Below, in pieces: positions 6,583 to 12,143 of a DNA stretch of 12,143 nt. How positions within the stretch are numbered: position 1 is the stretch's first letter; each line of letters begins with the position of its first letter. Origin of the DNA: DATJLQ01 sp035509415 (GTDB lineage Bacteria; Pseudomonadota; Alphaproteobacteria; JACZXZ01); the NCBI GenBank assembly GCA_035509415.1, contig DATJLQ010000185.1:1-12143 (forward strand), written 5' to 3'. The translations under genes and the position numbers were made by a program. Under the pieces are notes generated by a model, which was given only the letters and a program-made list of their open reading frames with translations, ran no database searches and was not told the origin of the DNA.

Positions 6583-6615
6583 GGCGCGGGGCGGCGGCGA
6601 TGCCGTTCCCGCGCC
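6583..6615 (+). terminator. Hairpin after the first binding-protein gene, possible terminator or mRNA-stabilising structure
   Basis: GGCGCGGG (6583-6590) pairs perfectly with CCCGCGCC (6608-6615), with an inner stem CGGC (6592-6595) and GCCG (6602-6605). No T-run follows, so if it ends transcription it does so inefficiently or with Rho. It lies 25 bases after the stop codon. Confidence 0.35.
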
Positions 6616-6650
6616 GACTCCCTTGCCGGGGGCCCGCGGGAAAAATATCC

Positions 6651-6682
6651 TGGCCCGTGCATTAGCGAAACGATATAACAAT
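6651..6682 (+). promoter_or_regulatory. Putative sigma70-type promoter of the second binding-protein gene
   Basis: TATAAC (6674-6679) lies 17 bases after TGGCCC (6651-6656), in a locally AT-rich patch. The nine-base TATAACAAT is identical to that before the first binding-protein gene. The -10 box is also enclosed by a perfect inverted repeat, ACGAT (6670-6674) and ATCGT (6681-6685), which could be an operator. The predicted leader is about 85 bases. Confidence 0.45.
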
Positions 6683-6722
6683 CGTGGGACGATGGGCGCC
6701 GGGCCGCAAGGCGCGGCCCGCC

Positions 6723-6765
6723 CGCGCATCCCATTAATCAATAAGCCGTATTCGGCCAGGGAGGA
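6723..6765 (+). repeat. Leader block shared with the first binding-protein gene (copy 2)
   Basis: CGCGCATC (6723-6730), CAATAAGCCG (6739-6748), a TATTCGGCC segment and AGGGAGGA (6758-6765) appear in the same order as upstream of the first binding-protein gene. The ribosome-binding site is again four bases from the ATG (6770). The block shows that the duplication included the 5' leader, not only the coding region. Confidence 0.7.
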
Positions 6766-6769
6766 TGGG

Positions 6770-7981
6770 ATGAAGGCATGGAAATTACTCGGCGCGGCGG
6801 CGGCGCTCGCGATTGTCGCGGCGAGCGGCGCCAACGCGGCCGAGCCGATCAAGATCGGCGTCGTGCTGCCCTATTCGGGCGTCAACGCCGACCTCGGCAA
6901 CCAGATCGACAAGGCGTTCGACCTTTACGTCAAGCTCCACGCGAAGGACATCCTTCCCTACAGCGTGAAGCTCATCAAGCGCGACGAGGGCCCGCCGACC
7001 GGTGCCACGGGCAAGACCGACACGACCGAGCTGATCACCCAGGATCACGTGAAGGTCCTCACGGGCTACGTGTTCTCGCCGTCCGCGATCGCGTCGGCGC
7101 CGATCGTGACCCAGGCCAAGGTGCCGATGATCATCGCCAACGCCGGCACGGCGTGGATCACGAACCTCTCGCCCTACATCGTGCGCACCTCGTTCAGCAT
7201 GTGGGACCCGGCCTATCCGATGGGCGTCTACGCCGCGACCAAGCTCGGCTGCAAGACGGCCGCGATCGGCTACACCGATTTCCCGCCGGGCAAGGACAGC
7301 TCGGAAGCCTTCAAGACCGGCTTCGAGAAGTCGGGCGGCAAGGTGATCGACCAGATCCCGATGGGCAATCCCGCGCAGGTGCCTGACTTCACGCCCTTCC
7401 TCCAGCGCGTCAAGGACGAGCATCCGAACTGCTTCTACGTCTTCATCCCCTCGGGCGCCCATGCGGCCGGCGTGGTCAAGGCCTATGGCGAGGTCGGCCT
7501 GCGCCAGGCCGGCATCAAGCTCATCGGCCCGATGGACGTGATCCCGGACAACAAGCTCCAGGACATGAACAAGTCGATCGTCGGCACGATCGTGATGAGC
7601 AGCTACGCGGCCGAGTACAAGACGCCGGTCAACGAGGCCTTCGTCAAGGAATGGCACGCCGCCTACGGCGCCAAATCGATGCCCGACTTCATGTCGGCCG
7701 ACGGCTGGGACACGATGGCCGCGATCTTCGCCGCGATCAAGAAGCTCCACGGCGATCTCGACGACGGCGCCAAGGTGGTCGACGCGCTCAAGGGCTGGAA
7801 GCACGACGGGCCGCGCGGCGAGATCGAGATCGATCCCGCGACCCGCGACATCATCCAGACCGAGCGCGCCGAGGAAGTGGTCGGCCTGCCCGACGGCAAG
7901 TACGGCATCAAGGTCCTCGCGACCTACCCGCGGGTCAAGGACGAGTGCAAGGTGCTGAAGCTCGGCCGCTGCGGCCAATAG
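6770..7981 (+). CDS. ABC transporter periplasmic binding protein, branched-chain/HAAT type (paralog 2)
   Basis: The protein has 403 residues. The signal peptide (MKAWK, hydrophobic 6-19) ends in ANA, with cleavage near residue 23. The mature protein begins IKIGVVLPYSGVNADLGNQ and is collinear with paralog 1 along its whole length, keeping the same cysteines (LGCKTA, PNCFY, ECKVLKLGRCG) and the blocks LITQDHV, QAKVPMII, NAGTAWI and QAGIKLIGP. Differences are spread along the chain, for example HYAYDYTNAANKAF against SYAAEYKTPVNEAF, so ligand preference could have diverged. The ATG at 6770 was chosen for its ribosome-binding site and signal peptide; the frame is open further upstream but encodes no signal peptide there. 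It lies directly before livH and is probably the binding protein most tightly linked to the permease. Confidence 0.92.
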   Translation: MKAWKLLGAAAALAIVAASGANAAEPIKIGVVLPYSGVNADLGNQIDKAFDLYVKLHAKDILPYSVKLIKRDEGPPTGATGKTDTTELITQDHVKVLTGYVFSPSAIASAPIVTQAKVPMIIANAGTAWITNLSPYIVRTSFSMWDPAYPMGVYAATKLGCKTAAIGYTDFPPGKDSSEAFKTGFEKSGGKVIDQIPMGNPAQVPDFTPFLQRVKDEHPNCFYVFIPSGAHAAGVVKAYGEVGLRQAGIKLIGPMDVIPDNKLQDMNKSIVGTIVMSSYAAEYKTPVNEAFVKEWHAAYGAKSMPDFMSADGWDTMAAIFAAIKKLHGDLDDGAKVVDALKGWKHDGPRGEIEIDPATRDIIQTERAEEVVGLPDGKYGIKVLATYPRVKDECKVLKLGRCGQ

Positions 7982-8010
7982 ACGCCGCGGATTTTCGGTT
8001 GCGTTGCGCG

Positions 8011-8039
8011 CCGCCGCCGCGAGATGATCGCGGCGGCGG
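8011..8039 (+). terminator. Perfect 12-bp hairpin between binding protein and permease genes (attenuating terminator or stabiliser)
   Basis: CCGCCGCCGCGA (8011-8022) and TCGCGGCGGCGG (8028-8039) are exact reverse complements around a five-base GATGA loop. Only TT follows, so it is not a classical intrinsic terminator. The position, 29 bases after the binding-protein stop and 61 before livH, is where binding-protein operons often carry a structure that protects the upstream mRNA or limits read-through, so that binding protein exceeds permease. Confidence 0.6.
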
Positions 8040-8100
8040 TTGCCGCTAGAAGGGGGGGCGCACGGAACCGGCCCGCGGACCGACCGGGGAGCGAGGCGAA

Positions 8101-8973
8101 GTGCTGCATCTCGTCAATATCGTCGTCAGCATCCTGTTCGACGGGATCGCCTACGCGATGATCCTGTTCATCATCTCGGTCGGGCTCTCGGTCACCATGG
8201 GGCTGATGGGCTTCGTCAACCTCGCCCATGGCGCCTTCGCGATGGCGGGCGGCTACCTCGTGATCACGCTCACGCAAAGCTGGGGCGTGCCGCTCCTGCC
8301 CTCGTTCGCGATCGCCTTCGTCGCGATCGGCCTCGCCAGCATCCCGTTCGAGCGCCTGCTCTACGCGCGCTTCTACAAGGCGGGCGAGCTCGACCAGGTG
8401 CTGCTCACGATCGGCCTCGCGACCATGGCGATCGCCGCCTACACCTTCGTCTACGGGCCGATCCCGAAATCGCTCCACGTGCCGCCTTATCTCGCGGGCC
8501 AGATCGACATCGGCTTCCGGACGCTGCCGACCTACCGCGTGTTCACGATTCTGCTCGGCGCGGTCTTGATCGTCGCCCTCTGGTTCGGCTTCGAGCGCAC
8601 CTCGATCGGCGCCAAGATCCGCGCCGCGGTCGACAACCGGCGCATGGCGCAATCGATCGGCATCAACGTCGACCGGCTGTTCACGCTCACCTTCGCCCTC
8701 GGGAGCGGGCTCGCGGCCCTGGGCGGCGGCCTCGCGATTCAACTTTTGGGCCTGACGCCGAGCTTCGCGCTCCTCTATCTCGTGCTGTTCCTGGTGGTGG
8801 TCGCGGTCGGCGGCTTGGGGAGCTTCAAGGGCACCCTGGTCGCGGCCCTCGTCCTCGGCATCATCGACACGGCGGGGAAATATCTCTACGCCGACGCGGG
8901 CGGCTTCTTCATCTACGCGGTGACGATCGCGATCCTCCTGGTGAAGCCGGCAGGGCTCTATGGCCGCGAGTGA
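8101..8973 (+). CDS. livH: Branched-chain-type ABC transporter permease LivH
   Basis: This 290-residue integral membrane protein is almost wholly hydrophobic, with about eight predicted membrane segments. The LivH signature GFVNLAHGAFAMAGGY lies at 37-52. A cytoplasmic loop SIGAKIRAAVDNRRMAQSIGIN with the EAA-type coupling function (contact with the ATPases) lies near residues 165-190. The family's glycine-rich GSGLAALGGGLA and VVVAVGGLGSFKGTL segments follow. It pairs with LivM to form the pore. The start is GTG at 8101, preceded by GGGGAGCGAGG; no in-frame ATG gives a complete first helix. The gene overlaps livM by 14 bases. Substrate is unassigned; the symbol denotes family only. Confidence 0.93.
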   Translation: MLHLVNIVVSILFDGIAYAMILFIISVGLSVTMGLMGFVNLAHGAFAMAGGYLVITLTQSWGVPLLPSFAIAFVAIGLASIPFERLLYARFYKAGELDQVLLTIGLATMAIAAYTFVYGPIPKSLHVPPYLAGQIDIGFRTLPTYRVFTILLGAVLIVALWFGFERTSIGAKIRAAVDNRRMAQSIGINVDRLFTLTFALGSGLAALGGGLAIQLLGLTPSFALLYLVLFLVVVAVGGLGSFKGTLVAALVLGIIDTAGKYLYADAGGFFIYAVTIAILLVKPAGLYGRE

Positions 8974-10012
8974 CGCGCGCGGCCCCAACACGCAAGCGGC
9001 CAACGCCGAGCTGCGCGAGCGCGCGGTCGCGTTCGTGCTGCGGCGCCATCGCTTCCGCTGGCCCGAGGCTTTGCCCTGGATCGCGGCCCTCGCCTGCTAC
9101 TTCATCTTCCCCGACAGCATGGAGTTCGGCACCGAGGTCCTGATCGGCGTGCTGTTCGCGCTCTCGCTCGACCTGATCCTGGGCTATGCCGGCATCGTCA
9201 CCCTCGGCCACGCGGCCTTCTTCGGTCTCGGCGCCTATACGGTGGCGCTCGTCGACGTGCTCGCGGGCTGGGGCGAGCCGATCACCGGGCTCGCCGCGGC
9301 GGCCGCGGTCGCGGGCCTCGTGGGGCTGGTCGCGGGCTGGTTCCTCCTGCGCTACCGGGGCCTCACGCTCCTCATGCTCACCATGGCGGCCGCGATCATG
9401 CTCCAGGAGCTCGGTAATCTGCGCGCCGACATCACCGGCGGCTACGACGGCATCCCGGGCATGGTGATCTGGCCGCTGTTCGGCCGCTTCCAGTGGGACC
9501 TCTACAGCCACGTCTATTACCTCTACAGCCTCGCGGTGCTGTTCGTCATGTTCGTGATCGTGCGGCGCATCGTCTTTTCGCCCTTCGGCCAGGCGCTCAC
9601 CGGCATCCGCGAGAACGTGCGGCGTATGCATGCGATCGGCTCGCCGGTGCATAAGCGCCTGGTCACCGCCTACACGATCTCGGCCGCGATCGCAGGCGTC
9701 GCGGGCGGCCTCTTCGCCCAGGCCAACGCGCTCGTGACCCTGAGCGTGCTCGACTTCGATCGCTCGGCCGCGGTCATGATCATGCTGATCCTGGGCGGCA
9801 CCGGACGCCTCTACGGCGCCTTCGTGGGGGCGGTGATCTACATGGTGCTGCAAGACTACCTCGCGAAATTGAGCCCGACCTATTGGCAGTTCGGCATCGG
9901 CCTGCTCCTGGTCCTGACCGTGCTGTTCGCGCGCCGCGGCCTCTTGGGCCTGCTCGAGGATTTGAGCGCCTTCGTCGCGCGCCAACGCGCGTCCGCCGCG
10001 AGGAAGCCGTGA
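8960..10012 (+). CDS. livM: Branched-chain-type ABC transporter permease LivM
   Basis: The protein has 350 residues. A hydrophilic N-terminal stretch of about 35 residues precedes the first helix (ALPWIAALACYFIF). The LivM signature GYAGIVTLGHAAFFGLGAY is at 75-93, followed by RYRGLTLLMLTMAAAIMLQELGN and the periplasmic TGGYDGIPGM segment typical of this family. The cytoplasmic coupling loop (FSPFGQALTGIRENVRRMHAIG) contacts the ATPases. The ATG at 8960 lies inside the end of livH, and the gene's TGA overlaps the livG GTG, so translation of the permease and ATPase subunits is probably coupled. There is no fused ATPase domain. Liv names indicate family, not proven substrate. Confidence 0.93.
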   Translation: MAASDARGPNTQAANAELRERAVAFVLRRHRFRWPEALPWIAALACYFIFPDSMEFGTEVLIGVLFALSLDLILGYAGIVTLGHAAFFGLGAYTVALVDVLAGWGEPITGLAAAAAVAGLVGLVAGWFLLRYRGLTLLMLTMAAAIMLQELGNLRADITGGYDGIPGMVIWPLFGRFQWDLYSHVYYLYSLAVLFVMFVIVRRIVFSPFGQALTGIRENVRRMHAIGSPVHKRLVTAYTISAAIAGVAGGLFAQANALVTLSVLDFDRSAAVMIMLILGGTGRLYGAFVGAVIYMVLQDYLAKLSPTYWQFGIGLLLVLTVLFARRGLLGLLEDLSAFVARQRASAARKP

Positions 10013-10821
10013 GCGCCCAGGCATCCACGGCGCTCGAGGCGCCGGCCCTGGAGATCAGGGGCCTCAACAAGAATTTCGGCGCGTTGCAGGTCACGCGCGA
10101 CATCTCGATCACCCTCGAGCGCGGCGCGCGGCGCGCCCTCATCGGGCCCAACGGCGCCGGCAAGACGACGCTCGTGAACCTGATCACGGGAGCCTTGAAG
10201 CCGAGCTCGGGCCAGGTGCTGATCGACGGCCAGGACGTGACGCGCCTCTCGCAGGCCGCGCGCGCACGCCGCGGGGTCGCGCGCACCTTCCAGATCAATC
10301 AGCTGTTCCGCGGGCTTCCGGTGCTCGAGAACCTGGCGCTTGCGATCGGCGAGCGCAACGGGTCGTGCAACAATCTCTGGCGTCCCGCGGGCGCCAAGCG
10401 CGCGGTGGTCGACGAGGCGATCGACTATCTCGAGCAGCTCGCCCTCGTCGAGGATGCGCTCAAGCCGGTCAAGGAGCTCCCCTACGGGCGCCAGCGCCTG
10501 GTCGAGATCGCGATCGCGCTCGCGCAAAAGCCGCGCCTCCTGCTGCTCGACGAGCCGGCGGCGGGCGTGCCGTCGTCGGAAAGCCACCTGATCCTCGACA
10601 TGATCGGCCGGCTCGATCCCGGAATCGCGATTCTCATCATCGAGCACGACATGGACGTGGTGTTCCGCTTCGCGAAGCGCATCACGGTCCTGGTCGCGGG
10701 CGGCGTGCTCACCGAAGGCACGCCCGACGAGATCGTCGCCGACGCACGCGTGCGCGCGGTCTATCTCGGCCAGGAGGCGGACCGCGGCTCGACGCGCGCC
10801 GGGAGGCCGGGCCATGGCTGA
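10009..10821 (+). CDS. livG: Branched-chain-type ABC transporter ATPase LivG
   Basis: The protein has 270 residues. Walker A is GPNGAGKTT (46-54), the Q-loop glutamine is Q95 (ARTFQINQLF), the signature is LPYGRQ (157-162), Walker B is LLLLDE (177-182), the LivG-type PAAGVPSSES D-loop follows, and the switch histidine is H213 (IIEHDMDVVFRF). All are in order, so ATP hydrolysis is expected. The signature LPYGRQ replaces the classical LSGGQ; LivG proteins commonly have L-S-Y-G-x-Q, so only the serine-to-proline change stands out. The C-terminal tail (EADRGSTRAGRPGHG) is short and basic. The start is GTG at 10009, overlapping the livM stop (GTGA), with AGGAA at 10001-10005 as its ribosome-binding site. 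Upstream sequence in this frame lies within livM and does not resemble the family. Confidence 0.93.
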   Translation: MSAQASTALEAPALEIRGLNKNFGALQVTRDISITLERGARRALIGPNGAGKTTLVNLITGALKPSSGQVLIDGQDVTRLSQAARARRGVARTFQINQLFRGLPVLENLALAIGERNGSCNNLWRPAGAKRAVVDEAIDYLEQLALVEDALKPVKELPYGRQRLVEIAIALAQKPRLLLLDEPAAGVPSSESHLILDMIGRLDPGIAILIIEHDMDVVFRFAKRITVLVAGGVLTEGTPDEIVADARVRAVYLGQEADRGSTRAGRPGHG

Positions 10822-11542
10822 CGCAGCCGCCGGAAAGCCGCTCGCGCTCGAGCTCGACGGGGTGTTCGCCGGCTATGGCGAGACCGTGGTGCTCGAGGAA
10901 GTGCGCTTGGCCCTCGGCGCGGGCGAGAGCCTCTCGATCATCGGGCGCAACGGCGTGGGCAAGACCACGCTGCTCGCGACCATCATGGGCCACACCACAC
11001 TCCATGGCGGCCGTCTCAGGCTCCATGGCGCCGAGATCGGGACGCTTCAGACCCATCGCCGCGCGCGCGCCGGGCTCGGCTACGTGCCCCAGGAGCGCGA
11101 GATTTTCCCCTCGCTCACGCTACGCGAGAACCTCGAGGTCGCGGCGCGGCCGGGAAGCTGGACCCTCGAATCCGTGTACCAGCTCTTCCCGCGCCTGGCC
11201 GAGCGCGAGACCAACCGGGGCAACCAGCTCTCGGGCGGCGAGCAGCAGATGCTCTCGATCGCGCGCGCCCTCATGGGCAATCCGTCGGTGATCCTGATGG
11301 ACGAGCCGAGCGAGGGATTGGCGCCCGTGATCGTCGAGGAGCTCGCGCGTGCGATCCAGCGGCTCACCCACATGGAGGGGTTGAGCGTCGTGCTGGTCGA
11401 GCAGAACACGCGCCTTGCCCTCGAGATTTCGCCGCGCGCGGTCGTCATGGACCGGGGCCGCATCGTGTTCGACGGGGCGAGCGAGGATCTCCGCCGCGAC
11501 CCCGCGCGCCTCGACGCCCTCATCGGCGTGGCACGGGGGTAG
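10814..11542 (+). CDS. livF: Branched-chain-type ABC transporter ATPase LivF
   Basis: This 242-residue protein is of usual LivF size. Walker A is GRNGVGKTT (44-52), the Q-loop is Q93 in GYVPQEREIFPSLTLRENL (a LivF hallmark), the signature is LSGGEQQ (139-145), Walker B is VILMDE (159-164), and PSEGLAPVIVEEL follows. The usual switch histidine position is Q197 (VLVEQN), which is normal for LivF. It should pair with LivG to power LivHM. The ATG at 10814 overlaps the end of livG by eight bases, completing an unbroken overlapping chain livH-livM-livG-livF. No strong terminator follows; the next 107 bases contain only weak, short hairpins. Confidence 0.94.
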   Translation: MADAAAGKPLALELDGVFAGYGETVVLEEVRLALGAGESLSIIGRNGVGKTTLLATIMGHTTLHGGRLRLHGAEIGTLQTHRRARAGLGYVPQEREIFPSLTLRENLEVAARPGSWTLESVYQLFPRLAERETNRGNQLSGGEQQMLSIARALMGNPSVILMDEPSEGLAPVIVEELARAIQRLTHMEGLSVVLVEQNTRLALEISPRAVVMDRGRIVFDGASEDLRRDPARLDALIGVARG

Positions 11543-11637
11543 GGCGGCGAAGGGGGCTCGAGTCGGCCCGAGGGTTAGGAGGCGCCGGCGGTCCCGGGCC
11601 AGCCGCCGCCCGTCACGCGGCCGTAGCGCCGATGTGC

Positions 11638-11649
11638 TAAAATAGGCCC
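11638..11649 (+). promoter_or_regulatory. Possible -10 element placing transcription start at the ATG of the last gene
   Basis: TAAAAT (11638-11643) is the only AT-rich hexamer in the 107-base gap after livF and ends six bases before the ATG at 11650. If used as a -10 box, transcription would start on or next to the A of the start codon, giving a leaderless mRNA. No convincing -35 hexamer is seen 16-18 bases upstream, and the only Shine-Dalgarno-like string is AGG, three bases from the ATG. Confidence 0.3.
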
Positions 11650-12143
11650 ATGATCTTCGCCCATCTCGGACGGATCATCGCAATCATCTGGCGCAACGGC
11701 GGGCGCTATTGGTCGCTCGGCTATTACCTCGTGACCATCGCCATCCTGCACAAGAGCGACGTCGCGCGCTTCATCGTGCGCGTCCATCCGCGCGGCGGCT
11801 GGCGCCTCGTGCATACGCTCTTCACCATGTCGCCGGTCTGGGCCGTGGTGCCGATCACGATTCTCCTCGGCGTCGCCTTCTACCGCGAGATCCTGTCGCT
11901 CCAGCGCTCGATCCGGCCGCGCCTCGTGCTCGCGACCAGCCCGCGCGAGAAATGCCTGGTCACCGCGCGCCACGAGCAGGACGGCCCGGGCGGCATGGCG
12001 AGGCTGTTGCGCCTCCAGGTGAGCAACCCCTCCTCGATCTCGATCAAGGGCTGCCGCGCCTATCTCCTCGAGGTGCAGCGGGTGAGCGAGGCGGGCCACG
12101 CGATCCCGCTCGATTACGGCGACAGCCTGCCGCTCAGCTGGTC
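11650..12143 (+). CDS. Membrane-anchored protein of unknown function (3' truncated)
   Basis: The frame opens with ATG at 11650 and stays open to the window edge, giving 164 complete codons and two further bases with strong G/C preference at third positions. An in-frame TAA at 11638-11640 rules out a longer N-terminus. Residues 20-33 (YWSLGYYLVTIAIL) are moderately hydrophobic, and residues about 62-78 (PVWAVVPITILLGVAFY) form a clear membrane segment. The rest from about residue 90 looks like a soluble, beta-rich domain (RLVLATS, LLRLQVSNPSSISIKGCRAYLLEVQRV) of the kind seen in immunoglobulin-like folds. I do not recognise the family. It follows livF by 107 bases on the same strand, but nothing in it suggests a transport role. 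Confidence 0.7.
   Translation, partial: MIFAHLGRIIAIIWRNGGRYWSLGYYLVTIAILHKSDVARFIVRVHPRGGWRLVHTLFTMSPVWAVVPITILLGVAFYREILSLQRSIRPRLVLATSPREKCLVTARHEQDGPGGMARLLRLQVSNPSSISIKGCRAYLLEVQRVSEAGHAIPLDYGDSLPLSW

Noticed and set aside
6651..6666. Sigma54-like promoter (TGGCCCG-TGCA-TTAGC) before the second binding-protein gene
   Set aside because: The spacing between the GG and GC elements is one base too long for sigma54, and no equivalent lies before the first paralog; the shared TATAAC box is a better candidate.
5013..6734. Minus-strand open frame of 573 codons opposite the first binding protein
   Set aside because: It is rich in Arg, His, Asp and Val, the pattern of an antisense frame of a GC-biased gene, while the plus strand has a signal peptide and full Peripla_BP_6 motifs.
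6785..7978. Minus-strand open frame of 397 codons opposite the second binding protein
   Set aside because: Same antisense pattern as opposite the first paralog; the resemblance between the two antisense frames simply reflects the homology of the sense genes.
11543..11637. Terminator after livF
   Set aside because: Only short stems (CTCG with CGAG; CGGCGG with CCGCCG around an 11-base loop) are visible, without a T-run, so none is better than chance at this GC content.
11575..12099. Minus-strand open frame of 174 codons at the right end
   Set aside because: Its composition (many His, Asp, Arg) is that of a shadow; the plus-strand frame has a membrane segment, an ATG and consistent third-position G/C use.
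1..12143. Mobile element, prophage, toxin-antitoxin or defence module
   Set aside because: No transposase, integrase, terminal inverted repeats, tRNA attachment site or defence-type domains were seen; every long stretch is accounted for by metabolic, transport or envelope genes.

Overview
The window is GC-rich throughout, and its coding frames strongly prefer G or C at third codon positions. Signal peptides, a lipoprotein with a SPOR domain and a periplasmic-binding-protein transporter point to a Gram-negative bacterium. The overall style (NusG/RfaH paralog, gentisate dioxygenase, several branched-chain-type ABC genes) fits an alphaproteobacterium of the Rhodospirillales kind, but no rRNA or other taxonomic marker is present, so this is inference.

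Layout. Left part, plus strand (1-2617): the 3' end of a gene with a Rossmann-like domain and an acidic repeat tail; a specialised NusG/RfaH-type elongation factor overlapping it by ATGA; three tandem copies of a 25-bp repeat; a gentisate 1,2-dioxygenase; and a DUF924 protein overlapping the dioxygenase end. Middle, minus strand (2659-5016): a SPOR-domain lipoprotein downstream of a fumarylacetoacetate-hydrolase-family enzyme, convergent with the left group. Right part, plus strand (5349-11542): a complete branched-chain/HAAT-type ABC importer with two tandem paralogous periplasmic binding proteins, each with its own promoter-like box and a recognisably duplicated leader, followed by LivH, LivM, LivG and LivF in an overlapping gene chain. 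The last 494 bases hold the 5' part of a membrane-anchored protein that runs off the window.

How the genes may work together. Gentisate dioxygenase opens the gentisate ring to maleylpyruvate, and FAH-family hydrolases split fumarylpyruvate (or maleylpyruvate) into pyruvate and a C4 acid. These two enzymes flank a HAAT-type importer, a class that includes both amino-acid and aromatic-acid uptake systems. A small aromatic-acid uptake and degradation locus is therefore plausible, but it lacks a visible maleylpyruvate isomerase, ring hydroxylase and dedicated regulator, and the transporter substrate cannot be read from the sequence. The left edge looks like the end of a different module, possibly surface-polysaccharide regulation.

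I see no CRISPR array, tRNA, rRNA, transposase, integrase, prophage or recognisable defence system. The more unusual signals are small-scale: the duplicated binding-protein gene with its leader, several short tandem repeats at gene ends, a perfect 12-bp hairpin between binding protein and permease, and a possible leaderless start at 11650.
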